A DNA stretch of 6,319 nucleotides. Origin: Sphingomonadales bacterium. Its GTDB lineage: Bacteria > Pseudomonadota > Alphaproteobacteria > Sphingomonadales > Sphingomonadaceae. Numbering within the stretch: the first letter of the stretch is position 1; each line of letters opens with the position of its first letter. The stretch spans positions 1 to 6,319 of the forward strand of contig JAGWUU010000187.1 in the NCBI GenBank assembly GCA_028868335.1. Reading direction: 5' to 3'. Below, in pieces: positions 1 to 4,986 of the stretch. Below the pieces are notes generated by a model. That model made no database searches. It worked only from the letters and a program-made list of their open reading frames with translations, and was not told the origin of the DNA. A program made the translations under genes and the position numbers.

Positions 1-53
1 CCCGCTGAAGGTACCCTATGGGTGGTCGGGCCGGGGGCGCGGGCCGGTGTTGC
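1..53 (-). repeat. Truncated copy of a dispersed GC-rich palindromic repeat, left edge of window
   Basis: This stretch is homologous to the inverted-repeat unit at 4203-4286, in the opposite orientation. Positions 20-53 match the right arm there (4253-4286) at 31 of 34 bases by hand alignment. The whole of 1-53 matches the reverse complement of 4203-4255 at about 46 of 53. Positions 4-19 correspond to the loop (12 of 16 matching), and bases 1-3 (ccc) are the last three bases of the other arm, so the window edge cuts the unit. It lies downstream of tolQ on the strand tolQ is transcribed from. Conservation of loop as well as arm argues for a copied element rather than two unrelated hairpins. 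Its function is unknown; REP/BIME-like behaviour is an inference. Confidence 0.75.
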
Positions 54-56
54 AAA

Positions 57-78
57 GCTATTTGCGGATGCAAATAGC
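57..78 (-). terminator. Perfect 9-bp hairpin downstream of tolQ, possible weak terminator
   Basis: GCTATTTGC (57-65) and GCAAATAGC (70-78) are exact reverse complements around the loop GGAT. The hairpin starts 23 bases past the tolQ stop codon on the minus strand. On that strand it is followed only by a short TTTG, not a proper U tract, so intrinsic termination is uncertain. Being a perfect palindrome, it could also be an operator or a processing site. It stands immediately beside the repeat copy at 1-53. Confidence 0.4.
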
Positions 79-100
79 GCACCCAGAGAAAACCCCGCCA

Positions 101-805
101 TCACTGCGCCTCCAACTCGCGGCTGAGGCTGGCGTGGAAGCGGTCGGCGAAGCGCTGGAGCCGCGCCTCGATCTGGTCGACCCGGTGCGAGAAGCGGTTG
201 TAGGCGATCACGGCCGGGATCGCCGCGAACAGCCCGATCGCCGTGGCGAACAACGCCTCGGAAATGCCCGGCGCGACGACGGCGAGCGAGGAATTCTGTT
301 GCTGCCCGATCTGGAAGAACGAATTCATGATCCCCCAGACCGTGCCGAACAACCCGACGAACGGAGCTACCGCGCCCACCGTGGCGAGGAAGTTGAGTCG
401 ATCGGACAGGCGATCGGCCTCCTGCGCGGTCGCTCCGTCCATCGCGGTGACGAGGCGCTGGCGCGTGCCTTCGCGATCGATGCCGCGCCCGCCGTTGGAG
501 CGTCGCCACTCGGCAAGGCCGGCGGCGGCGACCCGGGCCGAAGGCGTGTCGGTGTGCGCGTATTCGGCCTGGAACGCCTCGATGTCCTTGGCCTTCCAGA
601 ACTCGCGTTCGTACACGTCGCAACGCTTGCGGATTCCGGCGGAGCGCAGGCTGAACGAGATGATGATCATCCACACCCAGACCGAGGCCAGGATCAGCCC
701 GGCCATCACCACCTGGACGACGATGTCGGCATCCATGAACAGCTTGACCGGGTTGAGGTGGCGCGGCGCATCGGCGCTTGCGGCCAGGATGGAAAGCATT
801 GTCAT
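101..805 (-). CDS. tolQ: TolQ, proton-channel subunit of the Tol-Pal envelope system
   Basis: TolQ is an inner-membrane protein of the MotA/TolQ/ExbB family. With TolR it uses the proton gradient to energise TolA, which supports outer-membrane constriction at division. The 234-residue product has three hydrophobic segments at about 27-50, 138-160 and 178-203. The family block LATVGAVAPFVGLFGTVWG begins near 140, and the TM3 block (APGISEALFATAIGLFAAIP) closely resembles E. coli TolQ. T142 and T188 align with the channel threonines T145 and T178 of E. coli. The start at 805 is chosen because its ATG overlaps the ybgC stop as ATGA and AAGGA lies 5 bases upstream. An in-frame ATG at 847 would add 14 arginine-rich residues lying inside ybgC. 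The usual partner tolR is not seen in the 100 bases downstream, where a repeat lies instead. Confidence 0.95.
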   Translation of the reverse strand: MTMLSILAASADAPRHLNPVKLFMDADIVVQVVMAGLILASVWVWMIIISFSLRSAGIRKRCDVYEREFWKAKDIEAFQAEYAHTDTPSARVAAAGLAEWRRSNGGRGIDREGTRQRLVTAMDGATAQEADRLSDRLNFLATVGAVAPFVGLFGTVWGIMNSFFQIGQQQNSSLAVVAPGISEALFATAIGLFAAIPAVIAYNRFSHRVDQIEARLQRFADRFHASLSRELEAQ

Positions 806-1260
806 CGTGTTCCTTCGGGGAGGATGGAGGCGAAAGCGGCGCGCCATGCAGCGGGCATCCGGCGCGGACGGCCATCGGGCGCTACGAAGCCGACGCGGAA
901 CGTGGCTTCGGATAGCAGAAGGCTATCCTCGCGGAAGGCCTTCTGGTGCATTCGGCACGATGCCGCGCCCAGTTCGGTGCAGCGCGTCTCGATCAGCACG
1001 CCATCGTCCAGCCGCGCCGGGGCGGCATAGCGGATCGCCAGGTCGGCGACGGCGAAGGCACCTTCGCCCGCATCGTTGACCGCGCGCTGATCGATCCCCA
1101 GCAGCCTGACGAAATCAGAGCGGGCGCGTTCGAACCAGCGCAGATAGTTGGCGTGATAGACCACCCCCGACAGGTCGGTATCCTCGAAATAGGCGCGCAC
1201 CGCGAAACGGTGGACCGTTCCATCGATCAGGCCGCAAGGCAGGGGCGGAAATGACGTCAT
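802..1260 (-). CDS. ybgC: YbgC-family acyl-CoA thioesterase of the Tol-Pal cluster
   Basis: This is a cytoplasmic hotdog-fold thioesterase of the YbgC/4-hydroxybenzoyl-CoA thioesterase family, which hydrolyses acyl-CoA thioesters. The gene commonly opens the tol-pal operon, though its link to Tol function is loose. The 152-residue product has the expected family length. Its signature is YFEDTDLSGVVYHANYLRWF at residues 24-43, with the conserved DTD (residues 27-29), Y35, H36 and N38, followed by ERAR. The ATG at 1260 has AAGGA 8 bases upstream. The stop codon TGA (804-802) overlaps the tolQ ATG by four bases, pointing to coupled translation. It is separated from hinT by 81 bp, so it may have its own promoter, but I could not identify one. 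The family assignment is firm; the physiological substrate cannot be read from sequence. Confidence 0.93.
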   Translation of the reverse strand: MTSFPPLPCGLIDGTVHRFAVRAYFEDTDLSGVVYHANYLRWFERARSDFVRLLGIDQRAVNDAGEGAFAVADLAIRYAAPARLDDGVLIETRCTELGAASCRMHQKAFREDSLLLSEATFRVGFVAPDGRPRRMPAAWRAAFASILPEGTR

Positions 1261-1300
1261 GCCGCCAGTCCTTTAGCAAGCCCGCGAGTCGCAGGGCAAG

Positions 1301-1324
1301 GGCGCGAACTCAATTCGCCGCGCC
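1301..1324 (-). other. Imperfect hairpin in the hinT-ybgC gap
   Basis: The 81-bp gap between hinT and ybgC contains GGCGCGAA (1301-1308), which can pair with TTCGC plus GCC (1314-1324) if three bases bulge. No U tract follows on the minus strand, so it is not a convincing intrinsic terminator. It could mark the end of the his transcript or simply be a chance pairing in GC-rich DNA. Nothing else recognisable lies in this gap. Confidence 0.2.
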
Positions 1325-1341
1325 AACCCAACCGCTCGTCA

Positions 1342-1719
1342 TCAACGCGCCAGCATCGGCCCCAGCGGGCGTCCGCCGAAGATGTGGACGTGAAGGTGCG
1401 GCACTTCCTGATGACCATTCTGGCCGACGTTGGCGAGCAGGCGATAGCCCGGCTCGACCAGCCCGGCCTGCCGCGCGACCGTGCCGACCGCGCGGACGAA
1501 TCCGGCGATCTCCTCCGCCGGGGCCTTGGCCGAAAAATCGTCCCAGCTCACGTAACGCCCCTTGGGGATCACCAGTACGTGGAACGGCGCCTGGGGGTTG
1601 ATGTCGTGGAAGGCCAGCGCCCATTCGTCCTCATAGACGGTCTTGCTGGGAATCTCCCCGCGCAGGATTTTCGCAAAAATGTTCTGGTCGTCATAGGGCT
1701 GGGTGGCGTCGATCGGCAT
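1342..1719 (-). CDS. hinT: HIT-family (histidine triad) nucleotide-binding protein, HinT-like
   Basis: This is a small cytoplasmic purine-nucleotide phosphoramidase-type hydrolase of the HIT superfamily. The 125-residue protein has the N-terminal block NIFAKILRGEIPSKTVYED (residues 13-31) and PFHVLVIPKGRY (45-56), typical of the Hint branch. The C-terminal triad is HLHVHIFGGRPLGPM (108-122), with H108, H110 and H112. By analogy with human HINT1 the central H110 would be the nucleophile. The ATG at 1719 directly abuts the hisE stop codon (TAG then ATG). Its GGAG ribosome binding site, 7 bases upstream, lies within the last codons of hisE, so it is almost certainly cotranscribed with the his genes. 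A role in histidine synthesis is not established. HisE and HisI act on adenylylated intermediates, so clearing an AMP adduct is a possible link, but that is inference. Confidence 0.94.
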   Translation of the reverse strand: MPIDATQPYDDQNIFAKILRGEIPSKTVYEDEWALAFHDINPQAPFHVLVIPKGRYVSWDDFSAKAPAEEIAGFVRAVGTVARQAGLVEPGYRLLANVGQNGHQEVPHLHVHIFGGRPLGPMLAR

Positions 1720-2046
1720 CTATTCGCTCCGGCTGGCTTTTTCGGCGATCCCGCTGATTCCGTCTCGGCGATCGAGTTCGGCGAGGACTTCTTCGAGGCT
1801 GACCCCCTTGGCATCGAGCAGGACGAGCAGGTGAAACAGCGTATCCGCCGCCTCGCCCACCAGTTCCTCTCGGCTGCCGGAGAGCGCGGCGATCACCGTT
1901 TCAACCGCTTCCTCGCCCAGCTTCTTGGCGATTACCGGCAGCCCGCGCGCATGAAGCTTCGCCACCCACGAGGTTGCGGGATCGGCATCACGTCGCGCGG
2001 CGATGGTGGCGGCAAGGCGGGTCAGGGTGTCCATGCGTTCGGACAT
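1720..2046 (-). CDS. hisE: Phosphoribosyl-ATP pyrophosphohydrolase
   Basis: HisE catalyses the second step of histidine biosynthesis, hydrolysing phosphoribosyl-ATP to phosphoribosyl-AMP and pyrophosphate in the cytoplasm. The 108-residue product is a stand-alone HisE of normal length, not fused to HisI as in enterobacteria. The metal-binding all-alpha fold shared with MazG is visible as KKLGEEAVET (residues 41-50; E45, E46, E49), followed by GEAADTLFHLLVLL (64-77; E65, D68). The ATG at 2046 lacks a strong Shine-Dalgarno sequence; the ATG four codons downstream (2034) is an alternative and also lacks one. It follows hisF after 31 bp and runs straight into hinT with no spacer. Confidence 0.95.
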   Translation of the reverse strand: MSERMDTLTRLAATIAARRDADPATSWVAKLHARGLPVIAKKLGEEAVETVIAALSGSREELVGEAADTLFHLLVLLDAKGVSLEEVLAELDRRDGISGIAEKASRSE

Positions 2047-2077
2047 GCCAAGCTAACCCCGTGCGGGCAAGCGCCCA

Positions 2078-2836
2078 TTACCCTCGGGCCGGGAGACCGG
2101 CTGCGCGCAGGGCCGCATGGGCTTCGGCAATGGTGTGTGTGCCGAAGTGGAAGATCGAGGCGGCCAGCACCGCGCTGGCGTGGCCCTTGGTCACGCCCTC
2201 GACCAGGTGGTCGAGCGTGCCGACCCCGCCCGAAGCGATCACCGGAATGCTCACCGCGTCGGCGATGGTCCGGGTCAGCTCAAGGTCGTAGCCCGCCTGC
2301 GTTCCGTCGCCGTCCATCGAGGTGACGAGCAACTCGCCCGCGCCCAGCTCGGCAAGACGGATGGCGTGCGCGACCGCGTCGATCCCGGTGGCCTTGCGCC
2401 CGCCGTGGGTGAAGATTTCCCAATGATCGCCCTGCCGCCGCGCATCGACCGAGGCGACGACGCACTGGCTGCCCATCTTCTGCGCGATGTCGGCGACGAC
2501 CTCGGGCCGGGAAACGGCGGCGGAGTTGACCGCGACCTTGTCCGCCCCTGCCAGCAGCAGCGCCCGCGCGTCCTCCACGCTGCGCACTCCGCCGCCGACC
2601 GTCAGCGGCATGAAGCACACTTCCGCGGTGCGGCGCACCACGTCAAGCAGCGTGCCGCGTCCTTCGTGGCTGGCACTGATGTCGAGGAAGCACAGTTCGT
2701 CCGCGCCGGCGGCGTCATAGGCGCGCGCCTGCTCGACCGGATCGCCCGCGTCCTTGAGGTCGACGAAGTTGACGCCCTTGACCACGCGCCCGTCGCGCAC
2801 ATCAAGGCAGGGGATGATGCGGATACGGACGGTCAC
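2078..2836 (-). CDS. hisF: Imidazole glycerol phosphate synthase, cyclase subunit
   Basis: HisF is the (beta-alpha)8-barrel cyclase half of IGP synthase. It uses ammonia channelled from HisH to turn PRFAR into imidazole glycerol phosphate and AICAR, the latter feeding purine synthesis. The 252-residue product has the normal length. The catalytic pair aligns with T. maritima D11 and D130: D12 in IIPCLDVRDGRVVKG and D131 in VASVDARR. Phosphate-binding loops are at GGGVRS (81-86) and IPVIASGGVG (197-206). The start is GTG at 2836, whose last bases overlap the hisA stop codon as GTGA, implying translational coupling. No strong Shine-Dalgarno sequence is visible, which fits initiation by ribosomes finishing hisA. 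Partner hisH lies two genes upstream in the same operon. Confidence 0.97.
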   Translation of the reverse strand: MTVRIRIIPCLDVRDGRVVKGVNFVDLKDAGDPVEQARAYDAAGADELCFLDISASHEGRGTLLDVVRRTAEVCFMPLTVGGGVRSVEDARALLLAGADKVAVNSAAVSRPEVVADIAQKMGSQCVVASVDARRQGDHWEIFTHGGRKATGIDAVAHAIRLAELGAGELLVTSMDGDGTQAGYDLELTRTIADAVSIPVIASGGVGTLDHLVEGVTKGHASAVLAASIFHFGTHTIAEAHAALRAAGLPARG

Positions 2837-3561
2837 GTCCGGTTCGCCATTGCAATCGCCGCCGCCAGATCGAGCCGCCCTTCGTAGAGCGCCCGCCCGG
2901 TAATCACGCCTTCGATCCCCTCGTGGGCATGGAGAGCGAGGACGTGAATGTCATCCAGCCCCTTGACCCCGCCCGAGGCGATCACCGGAATGTTCACCCG
3001 GCGCGCGAGGTCCACCGTGGCATCGATGTTGACGCCCTTGAGCAGCCCGTCGCGGCCGATGTCGGTGAACAGCAGACTGGCAACCCCGGCATCCTCGAAC
3101 CGCCGGGCAAGGTCGACCACCTCGACATCGGAGACATCGGCCCAGCCCTCGGTCGCGACCATGCCATCCCTGGCATCGACCGCGACGACGATGCCACCGG
3201 GAAACTCCTTGGCCATGTCCTTCACGAATTCAGGGTCTTTCAGCGCGGCGGAGCCCATCACCACGCGGCTGACACCAAGATCGAACCATCCCGCCACCGC
3301 CTCGCGCGTGCGGATCCCCCCGCCAAGCTGGACGTGGCCGGGGAACACTTCAAGAATGCCCTCAACCGCCTCGCGGTTCTCGGCCCGGCCGGCGAAGCTG
3401 CCATCGAGATCGACCACGTGGAGGAACTGCGACCCGGCCTCGGCGAACAGCATGGCCTGCGCCGCCGGGTTGTCGCCATAGACCGTGGCGCGGTCCATGT
3501 CGCCCTCGGCCAGGCGGACGACCTGCCCGGCCTTGAGGTCGATGGCGGGGAAGATGATCAT
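2833..3561 (-). CDS. hisA: ProFAR isomerase (1-(5-phosphoribosyl)-5-[(5-phosphoribosylamino)methylideneamino]imidazole-4-carboxamide isomerase)
   Basis: HisA performs the Amadori rearrangement of ProFAR to PRFAR, the substrate of HisF/HisH, on a (beta-alpha)8 barrel related to HisF. The product is 242 residues from the chosen start and begins MIIFPAIDLKAGQVVRL. The catalytic aspartates are D8 and, in VVAVDARDG, D129 (T. maritima D8 and D127). Phosphate loops are GGGIRTRE from about residue 80 and VIASGGV at 193-199. The ATG at 3561 is preferred because it overlaps the hisH stop as ATGA, has GGAG 8 bases upstream and gives the canonical family N-terminus. A GTG at 3570 would add three residues but would leave the GGAG too close. 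Nothing suggests the bifunctional PriA type, since this is a HisA in a full his operon, although a tryptophan role cannot be excluded by eye. Confidence 0.96.
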   Translation of the reverse strand: MIIFPAIDLKAGQVVRLAEGDMDRATVYGDNPAAQAMLFAEAGSQFLHVVDLDGSFAGRAENREAVEGILEVFPGHVQLGGGIRTREAVAGWFDLGVSRVVMGSAALKDPEFVKDMAKEFPGGIVVAVDARDGMVATEGWADVSDVEVVDLARRFEDAGVASLLFTDIGRDGLLKGVNIDATVDLARRVNIPVIASGGVKGLDDIHVLALHAHEGIEGVITGRALYEGRLDLAAAIAMANRT

Positions 3562-4178
3562 GGGCGCCACTCCAGAAACCGTTCCAGCAACGCCAGCCCG
3601 TAGGCCTGGCTCTTTTCAGGGTGGAACTGCACCCCCACCAGATTGTCGCGCCCGACCGCGGCGACCAGTCCGCCCCCATGATCGGTCATGGCGAGGACGT
3701 GGCGGCCATCATCCGGCGCGAAGTGGTAGGAGTGGAGGAAGTAAGCCTCGCCCGGTTCGACCAGCGGGGCATGGGGCGCCGTCTGCACGTCATTCCAGCC
3801 CATGTGCGGCACCTTGATCGCCGGATCGGTGCGCTCGATCAGCCGGACCTCGCCGGGGATCCAGCCGAGGCCGGGCGTATCGCCATGCTCGACCCCGGTG
3901 GTGGCGAGAAGCTGCATCCCGACGCAAATGCCAAGGAACGGCGCGCCGCCGACGAACACCCGCTCTTCCATCGCCGCGACCATATGCGGCACCGCGCGCA
4001 GCCCCTCGGCACAGGCCTTGAAGCTGCCTACGCCGGGAAGGATCACCCGGTCGGCAGCGCGAACCACCTCAGGATCGGAGGTGAGCGTCACCCGCTCGCA
4101 ACCGGCAGCCTTCAGGGCATTGGCAACTGAATGAAGGTTGCCCGCGCCGTAGTCGACGAGGGCGACAACCTCAGCCAC
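3558..4178 (-). CDS. hisH: Imidazole glycerol phosphate synthase, glutamine amidotransferase subunit
   Basis: HisH is the class I glutaminase that releases ammonia and passes it through the barrel of HisF. From the GTG at 4178 the product is 206 residues, the usual length, beginning AEVVALVDYGAGNLHSVANA after the initiator. The catalytic triad is C85 in FLGICVGMQLL, H186 and E188 in VQFHPEKS; the oxyanion-strand motif PGVGSF is at 49-54. The GTG start is chosen because it has GGAG 7 bases upstream and gives the family N-terminus. An in-frame ATG at 4238 would add 20 residues (MGGWAGGVGRCCPRVSGRRN) encoded by the palindromic repeat, with no family similarity. The stop overlaps the hisA ATG. 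Unusually for this packed operon, 131 bp separate it from hisB, and that gap holds a large hairpin and a smaller one over the ribosome binding site. Confidence 0.95.
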   Translation of the reverse strand: MAEVVALVDYGAGNLHSVANALKAAGCERVTLTSDPEVVRAADRVILPGVGSFKACAEGLRAVPHMVAAMEERVFVGGAPFLGICVGMQLLATTGVEHGDTPGLGWIPGEVRLIERTDPAIKVPHMGWNDVQTAPHAPLVEPGEAYFLHSYHFAPDDGRHVLAMTDHGGGLVAAVGRDNLVGVQFHPEKSQAYGLALLERFLEWRP

Positions 4179-4201
4179 GTTCCGTCTCCCGCTGACGCGG
4201 G
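4179..4201 (-). promoter_or_regulatory. hisH ribosome binding site overlapped by a 5-bp hairpin
   Basis: Read on the minus strand, CCCGC (4201-4197), loop GTCA and GCGGG (4192-4188) form a perfect 5-bp stem. The last three Gs are also the start of the Shine-Dalgarno sequence GGGAG (4190-4186), which lies 7 bases before the hisH GTG. The stem could therefore lower hisH initiation when upstream translation is absent. It begins just after the large repeat hairpin. The structure is seen directly; the regulatory effect is inferred. Confidence 0.35.
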
Positions 4202-4202
4202 G

Positions 4203-4286
4203 GCAACACCGGCCCACCCCCCCGGCCCAACCACCCACAGGGTATCCTAAGCGGGTGGTTGGGCCGGGGGAGCGGGCCGGTATTGC
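4203..4286. repeat. Complete palindromic repeat unit (34-bp arms) between hisB and hisH
   Basis: The left arm 4203-4236 and right arm 4253-4286 are reverse complements at 31 of 34 positions around a 16-nt loop (4237-4252). The three differences pair c4207/a4282, a4216/c4273 and c4218/a4271. In the minus-strand transcript, the his mRNA, all three become G-U wobbles, so the RNA arms pair without a gap. In the plus-strand sense they are A-C mismatches. The loop edge can add a wobble (4237/4252) and a C-G pair (4238/4251). A truncated, inverted copy lies at 1-53. There is no U tract after the stem on the minus strand, so it is not a classical intrinsic terminator. It may be a dispersed REP-like element that tunes the level of hisB relative to downstream genes through RNA processing or stability, but that is inference. 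Confidence 0.85.
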
Positions 4287-4309
4287 AAGCCAGCTGCGAA
4301 GGCTGCTGA

Positions 4310-4903
4310 CTACCCACCAAGGATCCCCTTGGTGCTCGGCACTGCCCCGCCCTTGCGCGGATCAAGCTCTACCGCTGCGCGCATGGCGCGGGCAAAGCCC
4401 TTGTAGATGCCTTCGCAGATGTGGTGGTTGTTCTGGCCGTAGAGCTGCTCGATGTGCAGCGTCATACCGACGGCCTGGGCGATCGACTGGAACCAGTGTT
4501 CGAACAGCTCGGTATCCATTTCGCCGAGCCGCTCCTGGGTGAAGCGCGCATTCCACACCAGCCAAGGGCGGCCCGAAATGTCGATCACAACGCGGGTCAG
4601 CGCTTCGTCCATCGCCGAATGTGCCTCGCCATAGCGGCCGATCCCGGCCTTGTCGCCCAGCGCCTGGGCAATCGCCTGGCCGATCGCGATCGCACTGTCC
4701 TCGGTGGTGTGGTGCTGGTCGACGTGGAGGTCGCCCTTGATGTGGCAGGTGATGTCGATCAGCGAATGGCGGCTGAACTGCTCGATCATGTGATCGAGAA
4801 AACCGATCCCGGTGGACACGTCATAGGTGCCGGTCCCATCGAGGTTCACCTCGACCCGAATGTCGGTTTCGTGCGTCTTGCGGGCAACTTTGGCGGTGCG
4901 CAT
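4310..4903 (-). CDS. hisB: Imidazoleglycerol-phosphate dehydratase
   Basis: This is the monofunctional dehydratase that converts imidazole glycerol phosphate to imidazole acetol phosphate, step six of histidine synthesis, as a cytoplasmic manganese enzyme. The 197-residue product has the normal length for the non-fused form; the histidinol-phosphatase domain present in E. coli HisB is absent. The metal-binding repeats are visible as GFLDHM (34-39), with DQHHTTED (62-69), EAHSAMDE (93-100), and NNHHICEGIYKGFARA (158-173). The C-terminus PSTKG (189-193) is typical of the family. It is the first gene of the cluster, with the divergent sspB start 83 bp away. There is no clear Shine-Dalgarno sequence before the ATG at 4903, which fits with the very short leader predicted from the candidate promoter. 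Confidence 0.97.
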   Translation of the reverse strand: MRTAKVARKTHETDIRVEVNLDGTGTYDVSTGIGFLDHMIEQFSRHSLIDITCHIKGDLHVDQHHTTEDSAIAIGQAIAQALGDKAGIGRYGEAHSAMDEALTRVVIDISGRPWLVWNARFTQERLGEMDTELFEHWFQSIAQAVGMTLHIEQLYGQNNHHICEGIYKGFARAMRAAVELDPRKGGAVPSTKGILGG

Positions 4904-4911
4904 GGCGCTGG

Positions 4912-4939
4912 CCTATAGGCTGGAATGTGGCCCGTGCAA
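4912..4939 (-). promoter_or_regulatory. Candidate promoter of the his operon, upstream of hisB
   Basis: On the minus strand, TTGCAC (4939-4934) and TATAGG (4917-4912) are separated by 16 bases, a sigma-70-like spacing. The -10 keeps four of six consensus bases and the -35 only three. Transcription would begin near 4905, a base or two before the hisB ATG (4903), giving an almost leaderless mRNA. No his-leader peptide or attenuator of the enterobacterial type is visible in the 83 bp between hisB and sspB. The -10 lies within the palindrome GCCTATAGGC (4911-4920), which could also be a binding site. Confidence 0.35.
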
Positions 4940-4986
4940 GCGCTTTGCCCCTTGACCACGGCGCTTGGCGCATCCACTTGAACTCC

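Noticed and set aside
806..847. Extended TolQ N-terminus from ATG 847
   Set aside because: It would add an Arg-rich peptide inside ybgC. The ATG at 805 has the ATGA overlap and AAGGA at correct spacing.
47..1030. Long plus-strand open frame (327 codons) opposite tolQ and ybgC
   Set aside because: It lies antisense to two confidently identified genes, and its Arg/Gly/Asp-rich composition is typical of the reverse frame of high-GC coding DNA. No motif is recognisable.
1384..2325. Long plus-strand open frame (313 codons) opposite hinT, hisE and hisF
   Set aside because: It spans three real minus-strand genes including their junctions and has no family features, so it is a GC-driven shadow frame.
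4179..4238. Extended hisH N-terminus starting at ATG 4238
   Set aside because: The extra 20 residues are encoded by the palindromic repeat and resemble no HisH. The GTG at 4178 has a good ribosome binding site and gives the canonical N-terminus.
4203..4286. Large hairpin as an intrinsic transcription terminator
   Set aside because: No U tract follows the stem on either strand, and stopping there would cut hisH-hisA-hisF-hisE off from hisB. Partial attenuation remains possible but is not supported by sequence.
4904..4986. Histidine leader peptide or attenuator before hisB
   Set aside because: The 83-bp spacer holds no run of His codons on the minus strand and no alternative terminator/antiterminator stems.
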